Below are positions 13,372 to 24,975 of a stretch of 64,000 nt of DNA, piece by piece (within the stretch, counting starts at the first letter, position 1; each line of letters starts with the position of its first letter). The notes below the pieces were generated by a model, which saw only the letters and a program-made list of their open reading frames with translations, had not been told where the DNA came from and ran no database searches. Both the position numbers and the translations under genes were made by a program. Origin of the DNA: Neoconidiobolus thromboides FSU 785 (taxonomy: Eukaryota > Entomophthoromycota > Entomophthoromycetes > Entomophthorales > Neoconidiobolaceae); assembly GCA_025603075.1 (NCBI GenBank), contig MU626269.1, positions 124,001-188,000 on the forward strand. Direction: 5' to 3'.

Positions 13372-13752
13372 TGGGGTAAAACTTGTTATTACAAAGATTA
13401 ATCCGTCAGGAGAGATTACTTTTTATCAAAACTAAATGATAATACTGTAGATTTTATTTTGAGTTTTATTAATTTTATATTATGTTTATATTATAATATA
13501 TATAAAGTTGAACTTTTCTTTCTTATACTATAGTATTTGGATAATTTTTTGTATTTTATTAAGGATATTAAAACTTATATTAAACTTCAATAGCACGATT
13601 AAATTCAAACTAAAAAATGATAGAACACTTTAATTTTAATTTACTTATTAATTTATATCTATAAAATATTAAGATAAAATACTATTATTGATTATAATCA
13701 TGGTCGTATTAAAGCTAATTCTACTAAAATTTACTAATTAATAAAGCTTATT
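13372..13752. other. Intergenic, no gene seen
   Basis: 3' flank of SDS22. AT-rich, with no supported frame. Confidence 0.5.
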
Positions 13753-13856
13753 ATATGGAGATAATTTTTTTAGTTTTATTACTTTTTGCATCTTTTAAGC
13801 GTTATTTAAGCGGAAAATTTGAGTAAAATTCTTAAACACAAAAATACATCCCGCAT
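13753..13856 (-). mobile_element. MITE-like element, copy 4
   Basis: Minus-orientation, near full length. The left end ATATGGAGAT and right end ATACATCCCG are slightly altered. It opens the element-rich zone between SDS22 and the first HSF gene. Confidence 0.82.
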
Positions 13857-14269
13857 GTTATAATAGCTTAGCTTTTTTTGAAATCATTTAAGAAAAGAAC
13901 ATTGATAAAAGTATTAATTATGTATTCTTTTGTTTGTGATTATTACAATGATAAAAACACATTTGTATTGTTTTATTTCTTATTTCTTATTTCTTATTTC
14001 TAAATAATAACGTATTTTTAAGAACTAAACTAAATTCTGCTCAAATTTTCCACTGCTTTTTCGGTCTATTTTTAAGATGGAAGAAGAATTGAAATTATCC
14101 ATTTTAAGCTTTGGATAGTAATTATATAAATTTATGCATAAAACTAGGTAAAAAAGGCAAATATCAATTATACTCAGATTGATTCTATTTAAAATTTGAG
14201 TTTTAATTATTTTTTTACTTCTAATTTATTCTCTAATAAAATTGAGACTTAACATTAAATTACAATAGG
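13857..14269. other. Intergenic before the UHRF1-like pseudogene
   Basis: AT-rich DNA. It may contain a decayed 5' part of the pseudogene, but I cannot align any UHRF1 tandem-tudor or UBL segment here. It includes a short TATTTCT repeat. Confidence 0.4.
13974..14000. repeat. 7 bp tandem repeat (TATTTCT)
   Basis: About four tandem TATTTCT units in intergenic DNA. Confidence 0.8.
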
Positions 14270-15765
14270 ATGCGTCTTTCTATCCTATTCAAACAAACCA
14301 AGTATTAATTATCGCAAAGTTCTCAGGTGACTATAAATCTTAAAGCGAACATTGTAAGTTTAGGTTATGTATAAAACATTGTTGTCAGACATGCTATAAA
14401 CAAACAGGTGATAGAAATGCCTTAGTTTGCCATATGTGTTGTGAATCCCATCATCTTACCTATTTAAGCAAAATATTATAAGATATTTTTGAAATATAAT
14501 GATAATTCTCTTATTTATTTAAAAAAGTACATTAAATTGTTTAGGTCTAGTAAAAATTGTGATAAATTTTTTTAAAAGGTTTAATAATGATAATTATTAT
14601 ATCATTGAAAAAACAGGGATGTAGTTTTGTATTTAAGAATTTTACTAATAATTTTTCCACTCAAATAGTGCTTAAAAGATGGAAAAAATGCTGAAGCTAA
14701 AAAACATCCCCAAATGCTAAATGTATTTTATGGCTTTGCTTGGAGATTTAGAGCTCAAATGAATTATAACAATATTCATTGGCAAATTAGACTATTCAAA
14801 ATATAACTTTTTTTATTAACTTATTTTTTAGCCCTTCGATGTCAGGTATTCATGAAAATAATAGATGTCCAGGCTATTCAATCATATTAAGCGAAACTTA
14901 TGAGGGGGATGGATATAATGCAAAAAATTTTGTTTAGACTGGTACTAGTGGTCAAAATATTAAGGGGTTACAAACCGCTTCTTAACAATTTAACTCGGTA
15001 AATCTTATTTTAGCTGCTACAATTGATGGAAAACTTAGTATATATGAGTCAGTAGCCAAGGATTAGACTAAAAGCTCATCTATAAGAGTTATTGGGGAAT
15101 TCAATCTTTCAAAAAATCAAAAATATGCACTAAGAGTAGGCTATAGATACGATAATATTTTAGATTAGTCAAATATTGATTGAAAACAGTTTGTAGTGAT
15201 GAAAACGGTGCTAAAAATGTTATTGTGTGACTTTTTCAATTTAGATGCCATGATAATAAATCAGCACCATGGACAGAGGAATGGAAGAGACATAAAATCA
15301 AAAAAAAATCGAATAATTAAACAACTAAGTAATATTAACCCGAATCCTCCAATCAAACTAGATTATAGAATTTCATCTATGCTTAAAACGATATTAAGAA
15401 ACGATAAAAAGAATGGATTTATATGGGAATAAATTATAGCTACTCCTTATAAAACATATAGCGGTTTTTTAGATTCAATTTTATCTCATTTTGTGTGTTT
15501 AATATGTAAGAATGTTGTTAAATTTAGAGGGCCTTATACCTCTAAGTGTAAGCATAACCTCTGCTTAAAATGTGTTAAATCTAAAGTACATGAAAATTAG
15601 AACTATAACTGCTCACTGTGTGTAAAAAAAACCTATAAAGTACCTAATTCAAAAATCAAACTCACAAGAGATAGATATTTTAAAGTTAATAACGATCTTT
15701 CAATTATTCTTAATCAATCAGGATCAGCTTTAATTCAAAGAAGAAAATTATTCATATATAGTTTT
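14270..15765 (+). pseudogene. UHRF1-like PHD-SRA-RING gene, broken
   Basis: Three domains of the UHRF1/ICBP90 family appear in the right order but not in one frame. (1) A PHD-type cysteine-rich stretch at about 14341-14463 (C..C..C..C and CHMCCESHH). (2) An SRA/YDG domain at about 14840-15315, with SGIHEN, a TGTSGQNIKG segment, ALRVGYRYDN and, in another frame, SAPWTEEWKRHKIKKK. (3) A C-terminal RING at about 15465-15690 (FVCLICKNVV...CKHNLCLKC...CSLC) followed by a typical tail. In UHRF1 the SRA reads hemimethylated CpG and the RING is an E3 ligase recruiting DNMT1. Breaks: TAG at 14935, 15064, 15166 and 15598, TAA at 14983, TGA at 15181, a frameshift near 15185-15230, and an inserted MITE at 14613-14713 between PHD and SRA. 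It cannot encode a full protein. Confidence 0.85.
14613..14713 (+). mobile_element. MITE-like element, copy 5 (inside UHRF1-like pseudogene)
   Basis: Plus-orientation copy (left ACAGGGATGTAG, right ACATCCCCA) lying between the PHD and SRA remnants. Its presence shows insertion into a former gene or one of its introns. Confidence 0.85.
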
Positions 15766-15796
15766 TTAATAATAAATACATAGGTTTTATTTCAAT

Positions 15797-15902
15797 ATAT
15801 GGGGATGTATTTTTGTGTTTAAGAATTTTACTAGCAAATTTTCCGCTTAAATAGTGCTTAAAAAATGGAAAAAGTAATGAAGTTAAAAAAACACTCCCAT
15901 AT
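15797..15902 (+). mobile_element. MITE-like element, copy 6
   Basis: Full-length, 106 bp, with a perfect left end ATATGGGGATGTA and right end ACTCCCATAT. It lies just downstream of the UHRF1-like remnant. Confidence 0.9.
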
Positions 15903-16108
15903 AATTATTAACCTTAATTAATTTTATAACTAAAAAGCAAGTTATATGTTTAAACATTACAAATATTCAAATCAATAGAAAATACAGTAAAAAAATTATT
16001 TAAAAAATCAACCTAATATAAAAGTATTAACTATTGTTTTATTTTATATATATTAAATTCAATATTATTTAATATATATTATGTTACATATACTGACAAA
16101 ATATAACA

Positions 16109-16210
16109 ATGAGGATGTATTTTTGTATTTAAGAGTTTTATTGACAATCTTTCCGCTCAAATAGCGTTTAAAAGATGGGAAAAGTGATGAAGTCAAAAAA
16201 TATCCTCATA
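16109..16210 (+). mobile_element. MITE-like element, copy 7
   Basis: Plus-orientation copy with ends ATGAGGATGT and ATCCTCAT: the two terminal repeats share the same G to A type change, so they still pair with each other. Confidence 0.85.
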
Positions 16211-16749
16211 CAATGTAAAAAATTTTGAAATTTAAAATGGTTTTTTATATCTGCTTGTATACTAATTTTTATAAACTTTTTAAATACTAAATTAACTAAG
16301 CAGTTTTTTACATATACTAGATCATGATTTAGTATTTCAAACAAATAGTCAAAATAAACTCTATTTATTATATTATTATTCTTTGAATATAAAACACCAA
16401 ACTTTAGTATAGATATAGCTTGTTTATCATAATAGTTTAAATTTATTAAATCTGGCCCTATTTTTATTTTTATATTTTATCTAAAATTTAAAATTCAAAG
16501 TTATTATCTGATTTTATTCTTCAAGTTAATAATTTCATTAAGTATACTTTCTTAAATAACAATATGAAATTTATGTAATTTATATAGCTTTTTTTATTAG
16601 AAGTTTTTTTATATTTATTTTATTTTTTATTGCTACATTTATTTTATCTTCAAACAACCTTTTTTTAATTACGTATTAAGCACATATATTATATAAAGCT
16701 GTTTCTTTATTAAATATTAATGAAATAGTTGAATTATTGAATAGATATT

Positions 16750-16854
16750 ATATGTGGCTGTTTTTTTTGATTTCACTGTTTTTCCATTTTTTAAGCACTA
16801 TTTGGGTGGAAAATTTATTAGTAAAATCCTTAGACACAAAACACATCCCCATAT
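16750..16854 (-). mobile_element. MITE-like element, copy 8
   Basis: Minus-orientation. The right end is perfect (ACATCCCCATAT); the left end is altered (ATATGTGGCTG). Confidence 0.87.
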
Positions 16855-16951
16855 AATTATCTAAAAATGATTAATAATAATAAACATACTAATGTTATAA
16901 TTTGTCATTAAGAATATAAAAAAAGTTCAAAGTAGTCAAATTAAAGCTATT

Positions 16952-17058
16952 ATATGGGGATATGTTTTTGTGCCTAAGAATTTTACTAATAAATTTTCCA
17001 CCCAAATAGTGCTTAAAAAATGGAAAAACAATGAAATAAAAAAAAAACACTCCCTTAT
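16952..17058 (+). mobile_element. MITE-like element, copy 9
   Basis: Plus-orientation, with left end ATATGGGGATATG and right end ACTCCCTTAT. It abuts the next copy, which is inverted. Confidence 0.87.
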
Positions 17059-17160
17059 AATGGTGTGTTTTTGACTTTATCACTTCTTCTATCTTTTAAT
17101 TAATGTTAGAGCGAGGAAATTATTAGTAAAATTCTCAAACACAAAAATACATCTTTATAT
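17059..17160 (-). mobile_element. MITE-like element, copy 10
   Basis: Minus-orientation and more diverged in the centre (TTAATTAATGTTAGAGCG), but with TTATTAGTAAAATTCT..AAACACAAAAATACATC kept. It directly abuts copy 9. Confidence 0.78.
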
Positions 17161-17238
17161 TGATTTTTATTTATGTTAAATCTAAAGCCTTTATATTTAT
17201 TAAAAAAACATGTTAAAGCTATAGTTGATAATAATGCT

Positions 17239-17343
17239 ATTTGGGGATGTTTTTATGGCTTCGTCACTTTTTTCATCTTTTAAACGCTATTTGAGCGGAA
17301 AAATTATTAATAAAATTCTTGAACATAAAAATACATCCCTATT
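17239..17343 (-). mobile_element. MITE-like element, copy 11
   Basis: Minus-orientation, with ends ATTTGGGGATG and CATCCCTAT. The core GCTATTTGAGCGGAAAAATTAT is intact. Confidence 0.87.
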
Positions 17344-17604
17344 TACTGATTTTTATTTCTTAATTTCTTTGAAGCATTAATTTGATATATCAGTTAATCA
17401 ATTAAATTTATTATTGTCATTATTGAATTTTGATTTTTTTTGTTTTATTGTAGACAATTATTAAAATTAAGGTAATTACAATGTTTATATAGTGTGCTTT
17501 TTTTTATTGTATTGAAGTTTTCAAAAATTCTACTTTGAAGTTTAGTTATAAAAGCTTGCATTTTGTTTTTATTTTAATGAAAACTAAAATAAAATTAATA
17601 AAAC

Positions 17605-17706
17605 ATATAGGGACATTTTTGATTTCATCACTTTTCCATTTTTGAGCGCTATTTGAGTGGAAAGATTGTTAATAAAATTCTTAAACAAAAAAATACATCC
17701 CCATAT
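17605..17706 (-). mobile_element. MITE-like element, copy 12
   Basis: Minus-orientation, with left end ATATAGGGACA and right end ACATCCCCATAT. Confidence 0.88.
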
Positions 17707-18010
17707 AATTAAAAAATCAATTATTTAAAAAAATGAGACAATTAAAATAAGTCTTTTAGATTAAATATTTTTATTTAGCTTTAAGCTTTTTTAAGTTTAA
17801 CTAATTCCAATCACACAGTAAGGACTTATAAATTTAAAAACTTAAAATGTGGATTGATTTTTAAGTAAATTCTGCAATCAATTTGAACATCCTTATATTA
17901 CTGTCATTTTCAAATAAAAAAGATAAAACTAAATTAGAATATTCATTTGACAAGTTATGATAAAAAGCTCAATAAAAACCTGATTTCAAAATCAAAACAA
18001 GTAAATAAAT

Positions 18011-18108
18011 ATATAGGGATGTATTTTTCTAAGGATTTTACTAACAATCTTTCCACTTAAATAGCGCTTAAAAATGGAAAAGTGATGAAATCAAAAAAAA
18101 AATTCTTA
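18011..18108 (+). mobile_element. MITE-like element, copy 13
   Basis: Plus-orientation. The left end is good (ATATAGGGATGTA). The right terminal repeat has decayed to an A run followed by TTCTTAC. Confidence 0.8.
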
Positions 18109-19711
18109 CCTTTTTAGAGATTTATAAAGGCACACTTTTACATACACAATATATTGTGGTTCATTGTTAAATATAAAAAATGAGTAACCCCTAGCCATGT
18201 TTTAATTATTGTGTTAATTATATAGATCAATCTTTAAATAATATTTTTCTACCACTTCAAGTATTAATTATATAATAAAACCTTATGAAGGAACTGTAAT
18301 TATTAATTTTAAAAGTTAAAAAATCGCCTTTCTAAAAATAATACCCACATAATGACTTAAAACAATGAACATATTAACAGTAAAATCGTTTTTACTATGA
18401 CAAATTATATAGTTACTAATTATTGTCTATTTGAAATTTTATATCACTGTTTTGTTTTTTTGCTTGATACTAGTATAAAACTATACTATCTATAACAATA
18501 TTAACTTTAAAATAAAGATAAAATTGAGGATCAAAAGTAGCTCATTAGTAAATTACATATCATTATTTTTTTTAAATTTGTCCGAAGATTTAAGTAATAG
18601 ATTTGATTAATAGTTAATAAAAAAGGTGCACACGTCATAGTAATACAAAATAGCTAATAATTAGTAATTAGAATAAAAAAACTAGTTTAATTTATAATTT
18701 TATTTTCATAATTAAACGTAGTAAATATTGTTTGAGTTTGTTCATGATATAATAGGTTAACTTTAGCAAATTTAACAGTATCCATGTTTTTGAGATGCCA
18801 TCTATATAATAATGATTTATTAGCATCAAAATAAGCTGATGTGAATAAAGTAATATTATTTCAGTAGTCAATTTGTTTGTAATTTGTTAATATTTTATTT
18901 TACTTTAAACTCTGGTGGATTCTAAGTGTTTGATATTAAAGAGCTAGTGTATTCTGCAAATATAATATTGTATACTATAAAAGTAACATTTTAATCAAAA
19001 TATAACAAGTAAGGGTTATATTTGAATCTAGATCCTTAATTAACTATAATTAGTTAAATATTAAATGGAACGATTTGTGCTAATTAATTGGTATAGTTAA
19101 AAATGAGATTTTAAATAGCATAGCTTAATAAATAGTAAATGACTTTATTAGAACTTATATAATTATTTAAATCTTAAAATTAAAGTTCAATATTTTAATA
19201 CAATGTTCTAAAAATAGGTTGTTAACAAATTTAGAAACATAAATTATAAACCGGATTATGTTACTTCTGCCTTGATGTTAATTTTTATACTATTAGAACG
19301 TTCATGTCATACCATTAAGAGATTGATTAAAATTGTATTGCCCACAAAATAATTCATATATATGCATGTAAGGATATATATTAAATCACTCAAAATATTT
19401 GTAGTTTATAGAGTAAATTTAAAATAGCTATTTATCATTAATATTTATATCACTTTCCCCTACCAAACAGTGTTTAACCCTATTTGACTTTATTAACTTG
19501 TTTAATAAAAATAAAAAGGGAATCCAAAAAGCTAATTAATTAGATTTAGCGAAAAAGTTATAAGTAATTTAAAAAAATTTTAAAAGTACAAATTTAAATT
19601 CTTTGATGTTCTTATGATTTGAAAACAGACATCAAAAAGTAATTGAGTAAAAGGTATTTAAAATGGAGAAAAGAAAGAAAGATGAAAATAAAAAGTTAGA
19701 CAATCATAAAA

Positions 19712-20594
19712 ATGAATAAAGACGAACAAATAGAGCAAACTAATACTGATGAAACCGAATGTAAAAAAATAGTCCCCTTTTTAATTAAATTAAGAAGGTA
19801 ACCTATAAACTATCTCTAGTTAAGAAACTTATTAACATTACTATTTTTAGTATACTTGATAGTGAGAATTTCAAGTCTATTATTAACTGGAATGAAGATG
19901 GTACTCAATTTGAAATTCATGACCCTGTTCAATTTGAGTCTAAAGTTTTGCCCGGCAATTATAAAAGTCAAAGAATTGAGACATTCTTTAGGCAATTAAA
20001 TGTAATTATTAACTCTTTATTTTTATTACATAAATATTAATGTCTATTTAGATTTATAATTTTAAAAGATTGAACTACAAACGATATCATGATGGCAGTT
20101 TATATAGGGTTTTGGCTTTTAAAAATGAATATTTCAAAAAAGACGAACCTAATTTAATGTATAAGATTAACCGCAAACAAAACACGAGAAAAAGTGATAA
20201 AAGCACTTCTCCTTTAGCTAACGAAGAACCAAATCCAGTGTACCCAAACACAGCTTGTACAAATATAGAACCATTTGATGACAACTGGACTTATGATGAT
20301 ATTGTTAACAATCCCAATGAATACATTCAGCCTGATTTTAATCCAGTTGATTGCTACATATACTCACAACCATATATTGATACAAATGTGATGATACCCT
20401 ATGGTCTAATATATACCCCAGAGACTATTTCTCCATTATTGGTTCCTACATATATACCAACTTTCGCTTCTGATCCTATTAGTCCCACATCAGTACCAAA
20501 CTATTACCATGCATTTACTTCAGAATCAATTAGCCCAGCTTCTGCGCCTCTACATTATGATTACTATGACTTTGATCAACAGTCTAACCCATAA
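19712..20594 (+). CDS. HSF-type DNA-binding domain protein, paralog A
   Basis: Three exons, 19712-19797, 19851-20001 and 20052-20594 (introns of 53 and 50 bp, GT..AG, frame kept); 259 aa. Residues about 22-110 form a heat-shock-factor winged helix: VPFLIKLRSILD, then IINWNEDGTQFEIHDPVQFESKVLP and the recognition-helix region ETFFRQLNIYNFKR. Such domains bind nGAAn-type sites in the nucleus. The rest is Pro/Ser/Tyr-rich and looks disordered. No leucine-zipper trimerisation region of classic HSF1 is visible, so this is a short HSF-like factor, perhaps closer to the Skn7/Sfl1/Mga1 side. The start ATG gives a 24-residue acidic lead. Paralog B at 33590 shares both intron positions and phases. Confidence 0.85.
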
Positions 20595-20978
20595 AATTAA
20601 CTTATTTTAGTATTAATAAACCTTGATAAAAATTATTTTTACGCTTTATAAGCTATAGAGGTATTTTATTGCCAATAATTTAACTAATAATTTAACTAAT
20701 AATTTAACTAAACTGTAAGTTTAGAAAAGAAAATGGTAGTCATAACCAAAAACGAGGGGGTCCTCTGGCTTAGTGTTATAGTATTTGATCTAATAGTTTT
20801 CATCATTTGACCTTCTTTGCCTTTTTATCTGTTATAGTTTTCTCTATTATTTTTTTACTTTCATAAATAAAAGTTTATGGTTTTTGAGACTCTTTAAAAT
20901 TTGAAAAAAGAACTAATTTAAACTTGTAAGATATTAATTTAGCAATATCTATTGAAGTAAAAATACATTTACACTTCA
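20595..20978. other. Intergenic, short tandem repeat only
   Basis: 3' flank of HSF paralog A. Apart from the 12 bp repeat at 20675-20710, nothing was recognised. Confidence 0.5.
20675..20710. repeat. 12 bp tandem repeat (AATTTAACTAAT)
   Basis: Three tandem units of AATTTAACTAAT downstream of HSF paralog A. Confidence 0.85.
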
Positions 20979-21061
20979 TCTCACCTCCCGGGATCGAACC
21001 AGGGACCGATGGATTGCTATTTATTTACAGTCCATCGCTCTTCCAACTGAGCTAAGGTGAG
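20979..21061 (-). tRNA. tRNA-Tyr (GUA) with a ~10 nt intron
   Basis: On the minus strand the acceptor arms CTCACCT/AGGTGAG pair perfectly, and the D arm (TAGCTCAGTTGGAAGAGC) and T arm (TGGTTCGATCC) are canonical. The anticodon stem GATGG/CCATC encloses ACTGTAA followed by about 10 extra bases and ATCC. The anticodon is GUA, with the intron after position 37/38, the normal place for eukaryotic tRNA-Tyr introns. Removing it gives a 73 nt tRNA including the discriminator. Confidence 0.95.
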
Positions 21062-21097
21062 AGCTTCTTATTGTAATCGAGTTTAATCTATCATATC

Positions 21098-21198
21098 CAT
21101 ATGTTTTTTTTTGGTTTCATCACTTTTTCCATTTTTAAACATTATTTGAGTGAAAAGATTATTAGTAAAATCCTTAAACAAAAAAATATATACTCATA
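21098..21198 (-). mobile_element. MITE-like element, copy 14
   Basis: Minus-orientation. The left end is worn (CATATGTTTTT) and the right end is ATACTCATAT. It lies 36 bp from the 5' end of tRNA-Tyr. Confidence 0.82.
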
Positions 21199-22844
21199 TA
21201 ATACTTGTTCTATTGTTCAATTAGACATACAAATCACAGAATAAAATACTTGAAAATAAGAATAGCGTTTTATAAAACAGAAACACTATAATAATAATAG
21301 GATTTATAACTACAAAGATATAAGTAATTATTTTATTCAGTATAATTATGATACTCAATTTTATCCAGGAGTTGTAATTATTGCTCAAAATTACTATCCG
21401 ATTTGTTTTGTTAAAATATGCAACAGAGCCCTGTTCTATTGTTCTAATTAACACCATACACCATACACCATACTGTTATTGTTACTATTAATAGTCCCTA
21501 TTTTTTAAGGGGTAATTTTGAATTAGATTGTAAATAAATTTATAAATCCTTTTCATAGTGAAACATTACCATAAATATAGCAAGGAACAGCCAGTTTCAT
21601 TTAATTTTAACAAATATATGATTTAATGACATTATATCAGCCAAATTCAAGTTATATAATTGTAGGAGGGTAGCAGTACAAATAAAAATGAATTCAGTTT
21701 TTAAGCAGGAATTATATATAATTTAGAAAGAAAAGAAAGAGCATATTATATAATAATATATATCCGACTTTATTTAAAAGGTATGTTTGATTTATTACCG
21801 AAATGAATTCAAGAACTTTAAACTGATGGTTTAAAATTTTCGAATGAAAAGTGATCCAAATTCAAGCTACATCAAATTATTATGACTAAGTTTATACCAG
21901 TATTTATTTACCTTGAAATACTAAATTTGTAAACTATTGTATAACCATTTAAATACATTATGAAAGAAACATCGTAGCTTGTGGTACATCTACCATCTTT
22001 ATTATTATTACTATGATTATTACTTATTACTTATTACTTAGATTATCTATTTTTTAATGTAGTAATATCCGTCAAAAAGATTCTATCATAATAAAAAATT
22101 TATATCATACCAATTAAGTAAAAGTAGGTTTTTATAAAATAAAATGCAAGCGCACATATTTAGATACTACAGAAAAGGTTATATTACTTAAATATTACTT
22201 TATAAAAATTATACCTAAACTCAAGGCAACATCTAAAAACTCAATATTTAGAAAGCGGAAAATAGAGGAATAATTAAAAGAACATTGACTCACTAGTATC
22301 ATTAAAGGATTTATATTAAAAACCATTGCACTAGTTAATGTATGAAATATTTAACTGAGATTTGATATATTTTTATCTCAATTTTTATAAATATTTTAGT
22401 TAAATAACAATTATGTGTTTTATAAATTTTATCAAACTCTACCAAAAAACAGTATGATTTATTGTTATTTAAAAAATGAGGCTATAGTGGAGTTTTTACA
22501 ACTCTTTACTGCTAATTAATTATAGAAACATCAATATATCAAATTTTATAAATAAGATAAAATAGTATTGTTATTTTCTGAGCTATGTGGTTTGCAGTAG
22601 AAAACAACATTAAAAAGGCAATTGGTATTTAATATCAAAATGTCTATTTAGTTTATAAGTTCACCTTTTATTCAAGCAGTTTAGTTAATAACCGCTACAA
22701 ATTAATACTAAATAACTACTAAGAATAATGTGTTTTTAGTATCTCTTTAATAGATTAAACCTAGAAGTATTAAAGGAACATATCAACTATAAATAAACAA
22801 GCCATCTTATTTATGAAAGTTATCTTTAGAACCCCTAGCTTAGA
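21199..22844. other. Intergenic, no gene seen
   Basis: AT-rich, with only short non-homologous frames. Nothing was recognised on either strand. Confidence 0.5.
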
Positions 22845-23332
22845 ATGAAATATTTAATATGCGTCGTCTTTTGTATTCATACCTTAAATGCTGCTGCAAC
22901 TCCGAATACTAGTTGTGAAGAGCTCACAAAAGATCTAGGAAAAGAGTACAAGTCCATTTGTGACTCATTTGGAGAAGCAGCAATTAAACCATACGTTGGA
23001 GAAATTCAAAAATGTGTTAGTGAATGTGATAATAGCTAATGTAAAAAAGAATGTGGTGCCAAAATCGTCGAAAAAAAGGTTAAAGAAGCTACTGGTGCTA
23101 CAGATAAAGCATTAGATGAAATGTTAAAGTGTGCAAAAGGATGCACAGAGGATGTAAAGAGGATGATTATAGTTGCAAAATTGAATGCGTTGTTAAACCT
23201 ATTTTAGATGATAAGGGTGATAAAAGTGATAAAGATGGCTCAAAAACAAATCATTCATCAAATGCCCATTTCGCTATATCTCCTCCAGCGGTTTTATTGC
23301 TTTTATTTTACTATTTCGCCTTTTTGAGCTAA
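22845..23332 (+). pseudogene. Small secreted cysteine-rich, GPI-like protein, broken
   Basis: The first part encodes a signal peptide (residues 1-17, MKYLICVVFCIHTLNAA) and a cysteine-containing segment ending at a TAA (23037). Reading continues in the same frame past the TAA (CKKECGAKIVEKK...MLKCAKGCTED), then shifts by one base near 23130-23165 into CKEDDYSCKIECVVKP. It ends with a Ser/Asn linker and a hydrophobic tail (PPAVLLLLFYYFAFLS), as in GPI-anchor signals. Repeated CxxxC spacing across all three parts argues for one ancestral gene. An intron removing the stop is possible but would have to discard the cysteine-rich part. The family is not recognised. Confidence 0.6.
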
Positions 23333-24213
23333 GTTTTATTAGTAAATAAATTAAATGGCTTGTGTTCACAAAATGCACCAAATTTTGGTAAATTATTTTA
23401 TTATTTATACCAATTATAAAATATTATGTTTTTAAAATATAAAATACAATACTATTAAACTTAAAATTAATTTTAAAAATTATATTTCACTTTTATTTTA
23501 TTTAGTTCTAAAAAATAAAAACAAGTAAAAATAATAAATTAACAGTATACTAATGTTTTCATACTATAGCTCTAAAAACTATAAAAGTCATAAATGATTA
23601 TAAAGTCTTATATTTAATTTATAAAAATAAATTAATTCAACGACCACATATGGTCTATGTATATACGAAAAAAGAAATTCTAAAAATTGTACAGAGTCCA
23701 AGCTTTTACTACAGAAAATTTTAAAACTTGAAACCTGAACAATTATATAAACTACCCATTGGAATAAAAAATTAAGTGTTAGGAAAATTGACACTCTTTG
23801 ATGAAAGGAAGAGATGTTTGATAGGTTAACTTAGTTTATAGAAAATGTTACAGCTTATTAGCAAATTAGTATAAACAAAAGTTATTACAATATATGTGAT
23901 TTGTATAATTTTTGGATAAATTTATATTTTAAATTAGTAAATTATATAATAATCAGTTTATACATCTTTTTAAGGCTACAAGCAATATAAAGTTTAGATT
24001 CCAGCTACAAGAGAGTATAAATTTTTTTCAAAACAAAAAATAATAACCTATTTTTTGAGCTATTGTTTTGTAAAATATAAGTTGTTTATTTTTACATAGA
24101 GTCATTTTATTTGTAGCTTTTCTAATATCTGACCTTTAAAGTAGCTTATCTAATTACCTAAAGTATATAAAATTGACTAAAATATAATTTTTAAGAGTAG
24201 ATGTTACTTAAAA

Positions 24214-24268
24214 TTTAAGCATTATCTTTATGGAAAAAGTAATAAAGCCAAAAAAAAGCATCCTCATC
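24214..24268 (+). mobile_element. MITE-like element, copy 15 (right half)
   Basis: Only the right half is readable: TTTAAGCATTATCTTTATGG, AAAAAGTAATAAAGCC and GCATCCTCAT. The left half is absent or decayed. Confidence 0.7.
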
Positions 24269-24448
24269 ATTAAATTCAATATTCATAAAGGTTAATGATT
24301 TTTAGAAAATCAAGTTAAAAAGAGCAATTAAAAAAAAAGATTGGCCTAGTTATCTCAAAGTTTTTCAAAATCTTTATTAAATCAAATAAACTTATCATTG
24401 TTGAAAAATTGTGAATAAGTAATTAGTTAAGCCATAAAATTAAATAAT

Positions 24449-24553
24449 ATATGGGGTGTTTTTTTGTGTTTAAGAATTTTACTAACAATCTTTCTACTCA
24501 AATAGCGCTTAAAAAATGAAAAAATAATGAAATCAAAAAAAACATCCCCATAT
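24449..24553 (+). mobile_element. MITE-like element, copy 16
   Basis: Full-length plus-orientation copy, with ends ATATGGGGTG and ACATCCCCATAT; one of the best preserved copies. Confidence 0.92.
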
Positions 24554-24669
24554 ATTGTTAATATGTTTTAAAAAGTCTTATTTTATAATAGTATAGGAAT
24601 TGGTGATTATTGATAAAAACTCTATCTAATGCTAGCCATTTGATTTTTTAATTTGTTTAAATTTATAAA

Positions 24670-24777
24670 ATATAGGGATGTTTTTCTTGGTTTCATGAGT
24701 TTTTCCATTTTTTTAGGTGCTATTTGAGCAGAAAGGTTGTTGGTAAAATTCTTAAACAAAAAGATACATCCCCATAT
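24670..24777 (-). mobile_element. MITE-like element, copy 17
   Basis: Full-length minus-orientation copy 116 bp from copy 16, in inverted arrangement. Ends are TATAGGGATG and ACATCCCCATAT. Confidence 0.9.
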
Positions 24778-24975
24778 ATTAATTTTCTAGCTATTTTAAA
24801 ATTTATATCATCCTAAAAATAATCTTATTTAAAATACTGACTAAACTGCTTCTTTAACAATTGTTATAATACAAATTATTTGTTTCTTGACTATTTGCAC
24901 AATATAAATTGTAATTTTTTAACTTAATTTAATACTGCCATATTTACTTAATTTGGTAATACAAGCATACTTTTT

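Larger units (their letters stand above)
15903..19711. other. Element-rich intergenic region
   Basis: 3.8 kb without a supported gene. It holds seven copies of the ~105 bp family (listed separately) between 16109 and 18108. From 18109 to 19711 I see only AT-rich DNA and the 5' flank of the HSF gene. Confidence 0.55.

Noticed and set aside
14270-15765. Alternative genetic code with TAA/TAG read as Gln
   Set aside because: Intact conserved genes here (RPS11, SDS22, TAN1, UPF1, Zn2Cys6) end at TAA or TAG exactly at the family C-termini. The remnant also has TGA and a frameshift.
16895-17083. A 62-codon minus-strand frame
   Set aside because: It lies across element copy 9 and is a by-product of that repeat.
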